Source: Sarcocystis neurona
Taxonomy: Eukaryota; Apicomplexa; Conoidasida; Eucoccidiorida; Sarcocystidae
DNA: 64,000 bases
Direction: 5' to 3'
NCBI GenBank assembly: GCA_000727475.1
Contig: KL647305.1
Coordinates: forward strand, 1,156,788 to 1,220,787
The notes beneath the pieces are model-generated. The model was not told the origin of the DNA. It saw nothing but the letters and a program-made list of their open reading frames with translations, and did not search any database. Each line of letters begins with the position of its first letter. Within the stretch, counting starts at the first letter, position 1. The position numbers and the translations under genes were made by a program. Shown here one piece after another: positions 1 through 14,200 of the stretch.

Positions 1-3000
1 TGCATCATGGTAATTTGATGAAAGCTGCACGCACATTTGCGTGTCTTGTACGTACATATGTATGAGAATATGTATACATATGTGTCCATAGATATATATA
101 TATATAAATATATATATTCAAGTGCATCTGTCTATACAGGCGAGTACCTGATATTTGCATACGAAAGGCAAGGGGAATAAGCAGAAGCGCTGTTATTGGG
201 GGAGGCGCCGTGCGGCTGTTGTGGTCAACCCTGCAACTCCTGCCACTGACGACCCTTTTTGCTGCTGGTGCGTCTGCTGGCTGCTGGTGCGTCTGCTGGC
301 TGCTGCTGCTGCTTCTGCAGAGTACCGTGCAGGCAGAAATTGGTCGTTCCGCCCCCGGTGAATTCAGGTGCACCTTTGTGACACCATGAACTTCGCGTTG
401 TTTTCGCGCGTCACCCGCAGGTGCTTAGCTGTTGTCTTGCTGCTTTCGTTAAAACACGAGTACGCGAGAAAATGCTGTATGAAGAGGTGTATAAAATGCC
501 TGTGTATAGACACCTTAGCGTCGCTGAAACGCATTTAGACGTGTGCACGATGTAGTTTCCTACTCAAAACGCATATTTGTACGTGTGTCCACGTTGACTT
601 TAACCACAAATGTGTACGTATGTATACATATATATATATATATGTACACTTATATATACTATATGTACACCTGTGTGTGTGGACATATCCGTACGCGCGT
701 ACTTATACACACATCTGTACATGGGCGCATCCGTTAAATTAATTGTAAATGCCATTCTGTATCTGGAGTGCGTATGGATGGACGCACATATATATATATA
801 TATATATATCCACACGTAGATTTAAGTGTAATCTAGCGGGTTCGATAACGGGCCTTAGCTATTCCACCGGCCAGAACATGTTCATGAAGGGACAAAGTTG
901 TCAAGGGGCGAAGGAGCATGAGTCGTCCGTAGTCTCGGGGCAGCGGTTGCTTCCGCACTCCAGCGCTTACACGCAGTGAAGCGGAGAAATACGATCCCTA
1001 CGCAGACACGCGTGGAGCGTACAAGCCACGAGTGTATATCGTCATCATTGCACGACAACTATACAGCACGTCTTCGTGCGCGTACACGTCTGTATACGTG
1101 TGAGGATGTGTGCGTACATCGTAAAATTTTCACCCATAGACGCGTACACGTGTATGGGGGGGCGCATATCCAGCGTGTGCACGCACGCGTCCATCCAGGC
1201 GTACAGGCTCGTTCGTATGTGTATGGTTCGATTGCATGAAGTGTAATATTTTCTCTACGTGCCTATCACCCCAATGTGCCTGCAAGCACAGGGTGTCTGT
1301 TGTGCGCATACGTATGTGGATACACACGTTGTCACGGGTAGGAAACAGCACAGGCAACCGCGCTATCCCTTGGCGAAGCTTTTGCGTCAGCGGGGAAGGG
1401 ATGATGCAGTCGATGTTTCAACACCGACTACGTGACACTCCACCATTACGATTAACAGCCACTACAGAGTCATCAATCGAACTGTGTCCATCAAGGAAGT
1501 GCGGTGTACTGATTCATGGTACATTTCATGTGCACCGACAGGCGTAGCTTTTCACGCAATCCGAACCATTACAATGGTAATACAGCATCTTCGTGATCTC
1601 AAAGAATAATTGCGTACTATATCTCAGACGATCTTAAAGGTCCTTTGGACTGCTGTCTTTCAAATCCGCGTTGGATCGTGGAGAGCTGCCCGTGTTTCTA
1701 CACGATGTTCTTACTTCATTGTAAGAACATCGGACTGCAGACAGACACTCAGCAAACGCATATGTATATTTATGTTAGTCTGTGTGTGCTGGGGTAATCA
1801 AACGATGTACAGTGATCCAGCTCGAGGGAGCTCAATTTTGCAAGCAGGACGGCACGTCTTCAATGAGGCCCTACAGTTTCTAACATGTATATAAACACGC
1901 ATTCGTACACAAGCGTGAACACTCTGTACGTCTTCGTGCATCCTTAGCGTGAAGTGTGTAAACGTGTGCCCAAATAGACGCGACAGCAACAGGATATACG
2001 TGTGAACGAATTTGATGTAAATGCATACGTGGAGTTAAATTCGACGTTGCAATGGTTATGTGTCAATGGACTCACATATATTCGATGTTGCATGGCCTTT
2101 GTGTCAATGCCATAGGGAGGGCTCTCACTGCGGCACTTTTGCTGTCTTATGCACTTCCAGCTACCCGTTCACATGCTCCCTCCGTAGGCAGTATGTGCGT
2201 AGTGGTGTTCTGCCAAAAGCCGTTCTCGAGCGGTTCATTTTTGTTTCTGGCTTCTGCGTGGTGTGCCGCGTAAGAGCCGAGGCTCAACGACAGCAAGGAC
2301 ACCTGTACGGCAGTTTCTTTGTCACAGTGGTCACCGTGGTACACCCTGTTCGACAAACGAAGGGCGTGGCACCATTCTCCATTACATTCTATGCCTGATA
2401 ACACGGCGGTGCTAACGTGGAGCTGAACAGGTCTCAGATGTAAACAAAAAGCCCTGTGGTGTTTCGGTCGAGGCAAACAGAGGCGCGTAAGGTGAGTCAG
2501 TAACACAAGGGCAGGACGGTGTGGATGACTTCACTTTCCACAGAGAAAAAAGCAAACAAGTCGAGTCAACTACCGTACAGCAGTAGCTCCTGCAGGTTCA
2601 GGAGTGACGCGGAAGCCGTCCACGTAACGAGCTAGCTTTTTCAACAGCACAATGATCTATTGTCATTGTATCGCAAAAACACGCGGAAAATTGCGGCTGT
2701 AATAGTTGAGGCTGGTCATCCGAATACTTGTCCAAAACCGCGCGGCTGGCGCTTCGACTAATGTAGAAATATGCAGCAGGCTCACTTTTTTTTCTCACGA
2801 AAAATGTGTCGAACGGGATACACCCCACCAGAAGGAAGGGCAAACATGAGTCGGCGCAGGAAGGGTGTGGCATCTTGAATGCAAACATTGGTATACGCAG
2901 TGGGTAGAAAGTTTACTCTGTGAGTAGCGTGCCAGCTGTCCTTCGAAAAGTTGGTACATATTAGTGGAAAGAAGGAGGATTCTACTCTTACGATCGCCGC

Positions 3001-5126
3001 AGCGAACCAGGTACGGTTTCGAATAAAAAGTGCGGAAACAAAAATCTCACGGAAGAAGATGCTCCACTTGCGACGTCGGTACTGCGGGGGTGGGTAGCAG
3101 CAATTGTAGAAGGGACGGATCATCAGCGCGACCGTTAAAAGTCCACGCAAAGGAACATTTTCACAGGTTCTGTTGCAAGCGATTCCGTGTGGGGGGTAGA
3201 AATTTGTTCCATGTATACGTTAGCGAGTTTCTAGTTTCCACGTCGCTACTTTACCATGCAAAACGTACTGCAGCGTAGCTCTGCAGTTTTCTACGGTGTG
3301 AAAGTGACAGATCTCTCAAGTAACGCACAAGTGGAATGTGTCTGTGCAGAAGCTGGCGCAAACTCAGTCAACACGTGTCTGCTATGCGAGCGAGACATTT
3401 ATCAGAAGCTTTATTTGCATACTATGAAAGTACGCACTCGTACATGTGGACGCCCGCCCTATATAATATCCACTCGTCTGAGCATTGTATGCCCAGGCAG
3501 TTGCAGTCAGTTGTGCAGCGCATTTTCTTCCGGCCGTAACCACTTCTGTTTGGACTCCGTCCGCATCCGAATCCCTCTTTCAACCGAAGACCACCACGAT
3601 CATACAATGTGTAATTTTGTTGAGTGAGATTTAAACACAGAAGAGTAGAAGCGACTCTCCTACTGAAGTTCGCTTGATTGAAGATTTCTGTATCCAAGAG
3701 CGTGGTCGGTTATCGTTTGTACCCTAGTCAGCCCAAATCCTTCATGCGTGTGGAACGTGAAGTCAGAAACAACTCTGACCAAATCTCTCAGGTCGCGAAA
3801 ACTGCAGGCTCGTCCCATCTACTGAATTCACGCTACGAATTGGCTAATAGGCTGGCACTTGTTCGCTTACGTCGCAGAATTCCCTACTTCACGCAAAGGG
3901 TTTGCTTTCACGTATTGCTGATCTTCTTTCGAAAACCTACACATATCTCCAGGCTACCACTGAAGTGCAAACAGGTAATGTGCTCTGCGCATGGGGTCCC
4001 GACCGTGATGGACAAGAAAAACGTAATCTATGTGAACTGACATGTCGGTCCAGAAGAGCGCGACAGAGCTGTGAATCTCCAGGATAAAATGCGTACGCAT
4101 TCTGTATGTCAGTTGTATTCATATTCGTATGTCTCGCGGGTCGGAGACTTAGTCGGGCTTTCCTCCTCTTTCATGCTCTGGTCAACGAAGTAACGACAGG
4201 CTTTCTTCAGTGCATGCTCCAAGGCCGCGAAAGCTTGTTTTTACTCACCGCTTTTAGAGCTCTTCCACAGGGTGGCTCCCTGTTTGGATCAGGGACACGC
4301 TGATTCCACTACGACATATTAGTCTCCTGCCCTCCCCTCTATCTCCGTACGGCAGTCCCTCTGTAGGTGCTTGCCCCCTGCGTGATCTCCTTGGGTGTGC
4401 AAATATACTGCGATCGGGCCTCTTTTACGGGTGTACTGTATTTGTAGTAAACAGACGCAACTTTTCGAAACCCATGCTGTTTACTTTTTCTGCGTGCAGG
4501 GTGCTTCTTCCCTCCCTCGTTATTCAGTTGATTTCTCCTTATTCTCTCCTCCGCTGTTTCGCGTCTCTACGCGCATCAGCTCTAAGAAGTCACGCGTCAG
4601 CGTTTGACGTCGGCAGCTGCAACTGTGTACCGCTGGTTTTTAAAGTCACGTGTCACCATTTAACACCGGCAGCTGCAACTGTGTACGGCTGGCAGGCAGA
4701 TGCACTTGTGTTGAAGAGTAGCCCTCAATCGCCTTGTGACGCACAAGCATAAACAGAGAACGTGAAATACACTTATTCCGACCTCGCCAGTTCGCTGCTG
4801 CACACCGACGTCGCGTGTTATCCTTTTCATTAACTCACGGCATATAGATGCATACGCGCACGGGGAGTGGGATTCGTGGAAGACTTGCTCACGCTTATGA
4901 CATTGTGTGCTTCGTCTCCTTCCACGTAGGAAGACCAACGAGTGCAACTCTAACAGCTCTTACTTCCCCAGAATGAAGGTGCTGTTCTTAGTAGAGGCAC
5001 TCAAGATACCGTGTGGGCAAGTACAGAACGTCTAAACTACGTGGCTGAAAAAGTGTGCTGCTGGAAGCGTCTGCGTGACTCGTTTTCAGGGCTTGTCTTC
5101 GCGAAGTACGTATATAGTGCATCACA
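1..5126. other. Upstream spacer without a supported gene
   Basis: I see no gene here that I can defend. The stretch has short AT microsatellites (about 90-120, 620-650 and 785-812) in GTAC/GTAT-rich sequence. Several open frames of 90-125 codons lie on both strands around 2.05-2.9 kb and 3.25-4.05 kb, but none shows a domain, a long low-complexity tract or paired splice sites like those of the exons further right. A 56-bp imperfect tandem duplication lies at 4587-4694. The promoter and any 5' untranslated exon of the large gene starting at 5127 should be in the right-hand part. An unrecognised short-exon gene cannot be excluded. Confidence 0.5.
4587..4694. repeat. 56-bp imperfect tandem duplication
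   Basis: Copy 1 (4587-4642) and copy 2 (4643-4694) both begin AAGTCACG and share a 20-base core GGCAGCTGCAACTGTGTACS (S = C or G) followed by GCTGG. They differ at scattered positions. The duplication lies about 430 bp upstream of the first ATG of the large plus-strand gene. Confidence 0.8.
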
Positions 5127-8100
5127 ATGAAATTTCTTCCTGGTGCTCAGCAGGAGGGTGCTTGGCACGCAGGGAACCCACTCTTTTCTTGCAGAAGTGA
5201 CCACGCGAGCAGCAATGAAAATATACCGTACAATGGCAGCACTTCTCACAAGCTGGAGGTCGGTAGAAAAAGATTAAATGGTGGACTCAGTAGAGGCAGA
5301 AAAACGTCCGAAAGTGCTACCAGTGTGCTCGACAGTGTTCGTAGCAGAAGCAGCGTGCTAAACGGTAACTGTAGCGGTAGAGATCCTCCAGTGTCTCTCC
5401 GTCTTAGCCGCCAGCCGTCGACAACGGCTTCTACAGTTCTACTGCTAACTCCTCAGACAACAAACCAAAATCGACCTCCATCCAGCCGTCCTGTTAGCAG
5501 TCTTATCAGCCCTACGTACCTTGAAGACTGCAGGAGAACCGGCTTCCTTCTTAGCGCTACTACTCCTACTGTTGACGCTTCAGTCACTGTCAGTCACGCC
5601 CCTGCCACTGAGGTTGTTCGGCCAACCGTTACCGTTAGTTTGGAAAGAGCTATCACAGTTCCTACGACCTCCATCAGTACTCTTCCGGCTGCTTTAACTC
5701 CTAAAGCTCGAAGTGCGGCGGCAGCGGGAGCGCGTGATGCTGCTGCTTCTGCTGAGTCTAGCTCTACTACCACCCTTGTTATCCCTAGTGCTGCCGCATC
5801 TAGTGAACCTGTCTCTGACCACACAGTTACTGCAGCTCATAATGTTGGTGAAAGCCCCATACAGGGGCAGCCGACGGCAGAAGTAACAAGCGTCACGCGA
5901 CCTACGCCACTGGCAGCAGCATTACCTCCCCAGCAAGCGAAGTTTTCTTACGCCAACGCATCTTACTGTAGAGAAAATCATAGGTATAGGGATGTTTCCG
6001 AAGAATTGTCAGAAGTGCCTTGTCTGCAACAGCCACGCGCAGTACCGTCTCGGCGATTCGAAAATCCCATCCTTCAGTTGGACAAAACAGAAACTTCTGC
6101 GAGTTACTGTTGCGGTGTGGGAGTACGACAGCTTAACAGTTCCACAGGTGCGGCAACGGCCTCGGGCGTCGAAAAGTTAGCGCCAAGCATTGTCCTAACA
6201 GCAACACCGCCTCGAACACCAGCAGGGACACCGGGTTTAGCCGTTGATGGGTTCACTCATGGCCAGAGCTGCTGTGCCACACTTCAGCAACAGTCTCGTT
6301 GTCTACTTCACGACGATGACTCAAATTCTCTGGCATCTTTTCCCTCTTCCTCATGGACAGCTGAGAACCAGACGGAAAGTCCAGCAAATTCCACAGCAAC
6401 AGCAAATGAGACTGCCGCGCTCATTCGTGGCCAGCAGGCGGTAAGCGACGCCAACAGTCGCAGCAACCACGATCTTGCCGGCATTTCCCACTTGGCCGTG
6501 GTGAATAAAGAAAGAAAGTTAAGCGTCGGTAACGCAGAGGAATCAGCAACACGAATATCAGCAGCGGCATCTGTGCCAGTACACCTTGGACAGCCGGGAC
6601 GGCTACAAGAGTGGACGGTGACCTCAACAGCGTTAGTACTTTCACAGACAGCAGCGACATCTTCGGCAGCAGCTGCAGCAACAGAAGAAACAACAAGCGT
6701 AGGCGTTTCTTTGACACAAAATGAAGCACCAGCGGCCACAGCAGCAACCTGCGAAGAAGGCTCAGTAAGCGTCGCTTCAACCTTCGAGGACTGCTCCAGG
6801 TGGTCGCCCCGTGATGCCCTACGGTATTGTCATATGCAGAGACGGCATAAAGCACCGGCTGAGCAAACATTTTCAAAGAGCGGAAGCGATCTAGAAGAGA
6901 GCGGAGACGCGGAACGGAGCAGTAGGGCGAATAGCAATTGGGAACTTCAGATAGACAACGGAGTTCAGGCCACCGCCCGCATCTTTGAAAAGTCCTACCC
7001 GTTCAACCACGAACAACATTCCATGCTGCAAGAGCAAAGGCAGGAACGCAAAAATATCGGTATCCACGTTCAGGAGGCTGGGGTGCCGTCGCATCGCTGT
7101 CAACGCAGACGGCAAGGAGAAGCAGCAGGGGAGGGAATGCGCATGCGGTCGTCTGAGGCGAAGCACACAGAACAACACACGCAACAGTCAGTTTCCATGA
7201 AGCTCCAGCAACACACGCAAGAACAGCAGCAACCGCATTTAGTCACAAGGCCGCAGTTCAACAAGGAAGAGTGGGAGCAGCAGCAGCATGGAGAGCCGCA
7301 GACGATTCAACAGTACGAAAGTAGGCAACAGCTGCCGGGGTTGCAGCAGAATGAGCCCAGCAGAGCAGCAGGAAGCAGTGTAGGCTTCACTACGCCACGC
7401 AGACAGCTTCCTGCTACCGTAGGGGAATCGCTTGAAGCTGCGGCAGTCTATGAACGACTAAAACTGGAGCAGCGTCCAACAGCTGCCTCACAGTGTTTGA
7501 AGAGGAGCAGTTCCTCCAAAAAGGGTAGTCTTCGTTTCAGGACAATAACTACAGGGTCTCTGTCACGGCGGACGTGCCCACTTCATGCCCCAACACACGT
7601 GCGAGAACAAGAACAAGTGGCGTTACAGCAGCAGAATACAAAGGCACGAGCTCTCGACTGTACAACGCAGCTACAGCATCAAACTAAGCAAGAGGAGACG
7701 AAATACCAGCAACAGCCGCGAGGGCGACGCGAGCAGGAAGTATCGAAACACACGCTCGAGCGTGAGCGCGAGCAAAAGTCCCAGGACGCACAAAAGCAAG
7801 AGACGCAGCGGGAGCAACAGCTGGAATCGCACGGAAAGCAACAGCTGGAGCAGCAGGACCAGGAGCATCAGCAGCTGCCGCAGCAGAACGGGCACGTTCA
7901 GGTACCACAGCAGCAGCCGGAGGTAAACCGAAAGAGAGTATTGAGTCTGCCGCCGTTGCTGAGCCTGTCGCCGTGCAGCAGGAGGGAGGTGCGCAGCAGA
8001 ATGAGACAGTGGATGCTGTTGCGCGAAAGACGGCAGCAACAACAAGTGACAAGAAACCTGCCTCTTAGAATCGGAATACTGTCGGGTTCTTCTGCGGCTA

Positions 8101-8274
8101 CAGCAACCATGCTGCAACAGGCGACCACTGCAGACGCGCAGAATTCGAAAGAAGCAAGAGACCTCAAGGAAGGGGATAATGCAGAAGAACACAGTGTTTT
8201 TCTACGCACTGCAAGCGAAGCGGTGAAGGAAGGCATTTTACCAGGCATATTGCCACTATTCAAGAAGCTGTCAG
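5127..8274 (+). CDS. Exon 1: long Ser/Thr/Ala- then Gln-rich exon
   Basis: The frame is open from ATG at 5127 to TAG at 8289-8291. Codons 1-550 are rich in Ser, Thr, Ala, Val and Pro. Codons 640 onward become Gln/Glu/Arg-rich with runs such as QQQ and EREREQ, typical of a charged, partly helical low-complexity region. No globular domain, signal peptide or membrane segment is visible. A donor at 8275 (TCAG|GTAGTC) leaves phase 1 and joins exon 2 at 9213 to give an Asp codon with no frame break, so I prefer splicing to ending at the TAG 15 bases later. If the donor is not used the product is a 1,054-residue low-complexity protein. Confidence 0.75.
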
Positions 8275-11200
8275 GTAGTCGCAGTAGGTAGCAGCTGCAG
8301 AACCTCCACCAACAAAGCTCGAGTGCAGCAGCAGCCATTACAACCAGGAGCGCCTGTATCCTAATGGCACCTGCGACACCACTGCAAACAGAAACTGGAT
8401 AGCACGGTAACTTCCTATAACCAGGTATAGACATTGCAACAGAAAGCACAGCGGAAGGTATTATAACTATAGTGCTGCAAGAGCTGAATAGCGGCACTTC
8501 TGTAGTACCGGATAGAGTCCGAGGGAGTCGCTTCGTCACCTACCAGAGGCAGAGCGCTAGGAAACACATGGCTCTTGCGCCTTCTGCTGTGCTTGACCAT
8601 GCTTTACTCGTCCAGAGTATCCTCATCTAGTTTACGGTTCTATAAGCACAGAGTTTGCATCGGCGAATCCCGCCACTCGCATGTCCGACGGGTGCACTCG
8701 TTTGCAAGAACCACATTTTGTCCAGATGTGCACTTCACAAAGGCCCATACTGTGAAAACCAAAAACGCAGCGGTTAAGAGCCAGCGACCTCATCCAGAAG
8801 GCTACCCGATTGTGTTGATCACACACGCGCATATGTGTACACACATTCGTACCCATACCTGTACATAATGACAACACGTTAAAAAAGGCTCTCGAGACCA
8901 CGAACTGCATCTGCTATCATATGCGTTCACCTACACATTTCTATATGTGTACATTTGCATATATACATGTATCCACGTGTGTCACCCAGAAGCTTCCCTC
9001 TGGGGAAAACAGGTGCAAAGCTGCGCACAGCATGCCCCAATCTGTTGAAGCGAAGGTCTCATACGTGAAAATACTCTACACGCAACCTTAGTCACAAACA
9101 TTATCTCCCGCCTGCCCGCCTCTCCGCAGATATGCTTTCCACAATGTTAGCAAGGATTTGGAAAAGGCTCTTCGTATACTGTCGGGCAAAATCCCTCCGC
9201 AATGATCTTCAGATACTCTGGGGACGGAGCAGGAGAGCTGCTGCATGGAGCTGCGGAAATGTCGCGAACAGCTGAGAGATCTGCAAAAGCTCCGATCCTC
9301 CCTCCTTAAAGAACAGGAGCAGGTATAGCTTCCGTGTGCATGCAACGGACGTACAAGGATGCAAAAGATCCACCGAACAGTGGCTAATATAACAATTCAC
9401 GTACGCGCCCCTCCATCAATGTCTCCCTCTGTCACGAACGAAGAAGCACTTTCTCCAGTTTTGCGCTCCATTGCGAGAATAGTTGTACAGCAGCGGTAGG
9501 ATGTACAACTTCGACGGAGCTGCAGAGAGTCCTATGCATACATATATATATATATATATATGTATATGTAGATATATATATATATAGATAGATAGATAGA
9601 TGCAACTACATATATGTACGCGTGGGACGTGATCAGTGAAGTAATACAGCGAAAAGCTGTTCATCACATCAGACTCTGTACGCAGTTCCGGTAAGAAGAA
9701 GAAACAATACACGCGAGAGGGGCCCGGACGTCCAACAACAGAAAAAGAAAAGGATAAAAATGCAAAGCTGCTACGCGCAGACGCGACGGTGGACGCCTCC
9801 TTCTCCCTGATTTCAAAACTTACACCGGAAAAGATCCCAATATATCCCTGCAGATGTGAAAAAATCCGCAGCTCGTGAACGTGGTAACCTCCACAAATGC
9901 TGTGAATGACCACTCCTCTCTATCATGGAGTCGTCATGTGGCTGCTGTTACGTTCTAATTTTTTCTGGTGGTTTGTCCCATACCGGTGGTAAGTGATACG
10001 AGCACATAGATTAAAACACGGAAACAGTCATCTGCACTTCCATGTATTGTCAAACGCATTTAAGTGTACGCGTACAAACATTTGCGCGTGAACGTGGGGA
10101 GGTAACCAAGTGACTACGCGGATGTACTCGACATGCTGTGGTATCGTAGCTTTTAAAGTCACCCTTCGTAGCCAACGGCAATCGTCACAGTGAACAAATG
10201 GAACCACGATGTCACCGTGCTTCGGTTGTCGGCGTGTATGTTTCGTACATACATGCACCTGTATGCGTAATTATTTGGGCCACAGTTATATACGTATATA
10301 TAGTAGCTTCTGGCAGAAGCTGGTTCGTACCATCTGGTAGATGCGCCGCTGTCTTGCAACTCAGCTACCACGGAATGGTGCTGTACCTCAGTCACTCATA
10401 CAGAACAGCTACAGTACGTGGTCTTAGTAATTGGACACCGTCATTGGACATAGCCTGGCTCTGCAGATGAGTCACCGTGGAGTTCCAAGCTGAAGCTCAC
10501 GCTTGTGTATCGACTTACACCGGATTAATAATTAGATGAGCATATTTCTCTGTATTATCCTGATACTCCTGAAACACGAAACTTGGGATATGTGCATTTG
10601 ACTGGACTTTGTCGAAAGGGGATAGAGTCTGGTGCTGTCTTCCATGTGAGCATCGTCTTTCGCCAGCATCCATGCTAAAACTTGTTGCTTTCAGACTCAG
10701 AAGGCACAGCAGTGCCTCACGGAAGCGTCGAACCAGCTTGTGGAAGAAAGGCACAGATATCTGCAGCTATCTCGCCGTTACGAGGACCTATCTAGTACGC
10801 CTTTCTCTTTGCTTGATGACTTGTGCGGTATATGCCTCTTGGTCATGAAGTGTCTGTGATTGCTTCTGGATAGCTGATTCTCCAATTGCTGAGGGAATCC
10901 CTCCGTCCATGCTAGATCTGAGTGTCGGGAAAGAAGCACGTATTTACGTACGTATCTGCATATAATTACACACGGTTGCCATCGTAAACGCTGGCGTGCT
11001 TGCGCAGGAGTGAGAGGTAAGGACGCAAGTTACTGTGTCTACCTCTGGACACACAAGTGTGTACGGCTTTCTGATGTGATCAGCGTGAACGCGTCTGTAG
11101 AATGTGCGCTCGTGTGTACCCGTTTGTGACTCAAGTAAAGCCTCTTGTGTTCCGCATAAGAGGAGTTTCCAATGTTCTACTTCGTCCGTCTGTTTCAGCT

Positions 11201-14200
11201 GACTTTGAGCGATTCAAAGAGACGGCGCAGCTGCTTGTGAACGTAACGAAGCCTGCTGTTGAAGAAATTTTTTTACAGCCGGGGACTACTCCGTTGAAAC
11301 TGGAGCATTTCGTCACTTCCCCGTGAGACGTAGATCTTTCACAACCGGTCAGAATGTTCAGAGCAGCAGTGTTGACAGTCTGCGGGAAGATAAACCTAGC
11401 GCTCGACCCGTACAGGGTGGCGGTCCGTTCCACACTTCCACACTGGCCAGAGTGCCTTTTACGCAGGTCTCTGCATAGAAGGCGTAAGCAGAGTTCGCAG
11501 AGGGAAATCTATGAAGTTCCCACCATACCTGGGAGCACTCTCTGAGATTCACATACAATACGCATCACCAATTCTGACAGTCCCTGCGTGAATTGACAGT
11601 TACGCGCGCACTGTCAAATAATAGTTCGTCGTTTTCACCTGCACTAGCAGAAGCAGCTTGACGCCACGACTCCGGAAAGCGCCTACAGGATTGATTTCCA
11701 AATGGTACCCCCTTTGGAAATGCTACTCTTTCAAACGGGCATCGATTTAATGGAGAACAGTTTCGTATCGACTTTTCGCCACGCACCACACGGTGATGGC
11801 ACAAATGCACCACCACTTTGTAAAGTTCTTCGCACTCGTTTGTCGACACTGCGTTGCTGCAGGCAACAACACATCGGTAGAGCTCGATTTTTGTCGACAC
11901 ATATGCACGTATCCGTGTGTACATAAACTCTGAAGGGAGACACGTGTCCTTGCGTGGATCCAGACGATTCCCCGCAGCTGCCGCTTGAAACAGTGGCATA
12001 CGCTGATTTCTCGTAAAAAGTCCTGATCCTTCACTGAAAAAGTACAAGCAACGAAACAACCTCAGCAGTGCACGCGTGCTGAGTAGATAGATTTTTTTTT
12101 TGCGTGTACACCTGCACAGCGCGCAAAATCTGGTGCAAGACGGTGCACGTCCATCTGCTACACACTACAAATTGCGACCCCGTCAGGGGCACGAGGAGCA
12201 GCAAAAAGGAAGCAGTCAATTTCCGGAGTCTTCTCGGCACTTTCGTCCAGGCGCTGAGCCCGTCTCGAGAGAAGAGTCAACCGCCGCAGCAAAACCGAGA
12301 TCTTCTTCGACAACAACGGCAGCAACAAGAAGAGTTGTCACACGAACAAGGAGAGCATCATCGAGAAAGCAGCTGGAGCTCTCACGGTCTAGAACACGTT
12401 ACCTAGGCCCAGCTAAGAAAGCCGGGGGATTGGTCAGAGTGGTAAGCCAGTGGTTTTACTGGTGCGGTTTGCGTCGTTATTCATCGTGGTGTTGCTGGCC
12501 CTCCTGCGGTGTCCCTGCTGTAGCAGCCGTCCTGGCCATAACGCGGGCTCTGCTGCAGCCGACGTCGCTCCTGCCAACCGTCCTCTCAACTTCTACACGC
12601 TGCAGCTGATACGGTCAATGCGGCAGCTGCTCATTTTGTGGTTGATGTTCGTGGCGTGACTACTAATGATTCAGGCCATGCTTCTACTGTCGCCACCCCT
12701 GTGAAAATGGGTAGGGCTGGTGGATATCACAAACTTAAGCTGCCGTTTTTCGTTTAGCCGAGTACGTGAGTCACTTATGCGGGAGCAATACTGCGTACGC
12801 ACTTCCTGTAAAGGCGGGTTTGCGGCGTTCTGCTAGTTTGTACGTAGCCTGTCTAGCTGCTGTTGGCTGAGACGGTGGTGGTGCATAAGCCTCTGTTGCT
12901 TTTTCTGTTGCTTGTTTGCTGTTACCCCGCCATCTTCACATGTGCCCACCGAGCGCTGCAGTTCGACGACTGCAAGTCAATCTCATGCGCGCGGTGCTTC
13001 ACAGCATAACTGAGGACCTGTACGGTACACATAGCTACGAAAAAGTACACATGCAGTTAAGGACCTGTACGGCTGTATACGTCCACGTAAAAAAGTCTAC
13101 ACGGCGTTAAGTACCGCAACACTACAAATGCACATGTATATATATATGTATATATACATATGTATGTACATTCAAATCCATTAAAATGTTTCGCATAGAC
13201 AGTTGATTATTTTGCTCAATGCAAATATGTGTTGAGCACGCATGCAGAGTAGTTATGGTTGTTAACCAGAGTCAAGGAAACACTAGCGAAAAGTCCACCG
13301 GGCAACTTAAGAGAGACCCACTCACTCCTAGCGTTTACCTCAGTATATAGTCGTGAAAAACTGTCTTCACACACACGTGTACACGCCTGCTGACACAAAA
13401 TTGCGCATGTGGTTGTTTACATGCACGAGGTACAGGTTCGACTGCATGCAGTATGTGCGCATCGTTCCACTGTACTCTTCGTTTTCATGTAGGATGCTGT
13501 CCGTGGAAGAACACCCGAGACTTTGTCGATAAACAACGAGCACTCTGACACAGAGGACCACACTGTGACGAAAATGGTGTTGTGTGCTGCCGCAGGTATA
13601 CCTACCATGCGAAGAAGTTGAGCCGCTTCAGAAGAGAATCGCTACACTCGAAGAACGTCTTAGTGATCAAGTACTGCATAAGAGCTGTGTCGCTGCTCGT
13701 ACGTGTGTGATATTCTCAACGTGGAGGTCAGTCGCGTACATGTCTGCAGCAGGTGCTAGTGTATAGCTTGTTGCGAGTGAACATCTTTGTGGACACAGAT
13801 ACACATGTATCTATATACAAAAACGAAGCGCGACTGTGAGGTTGAATTAAAAGCAAATGCACGCTCAAAAACAAACATAAATATATATGTGTATGTGGAG
13901 CTGCTTGAAGCACAGTGGGCCAAGCACTTGAAGGGAAGAGATACTGCGCTTTGCTTTTAGTTACCCTCAAGAGATCAACGAGCACGTGGCGTCACGTGAC
14001 AAGTGGGGACTTCCTGATTGCAAATTTGTGCCCGCCTCTGCGTTTGTGGCAGTTTGTAGATGCATTGTACAGCGCACCTGGTCTGGGTAGCAATGGGGCA
14101 AAAGCTTCTACAACCACTGCGACTGTGTGAGGAGCTTTTGGCTATCTGGTATCTGTTGTGTTCACATGCACAAGAAAAACGTGCCACGGATGTATACGCC

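Noticed and set aside
839..853. GGTTCGAT-like B box of a tRNA gene
   Set aside because: No A box at the right distance and no cloverleaf; similar GGTTCGA sites at 13433, 18489 and 21780 fail the same test.
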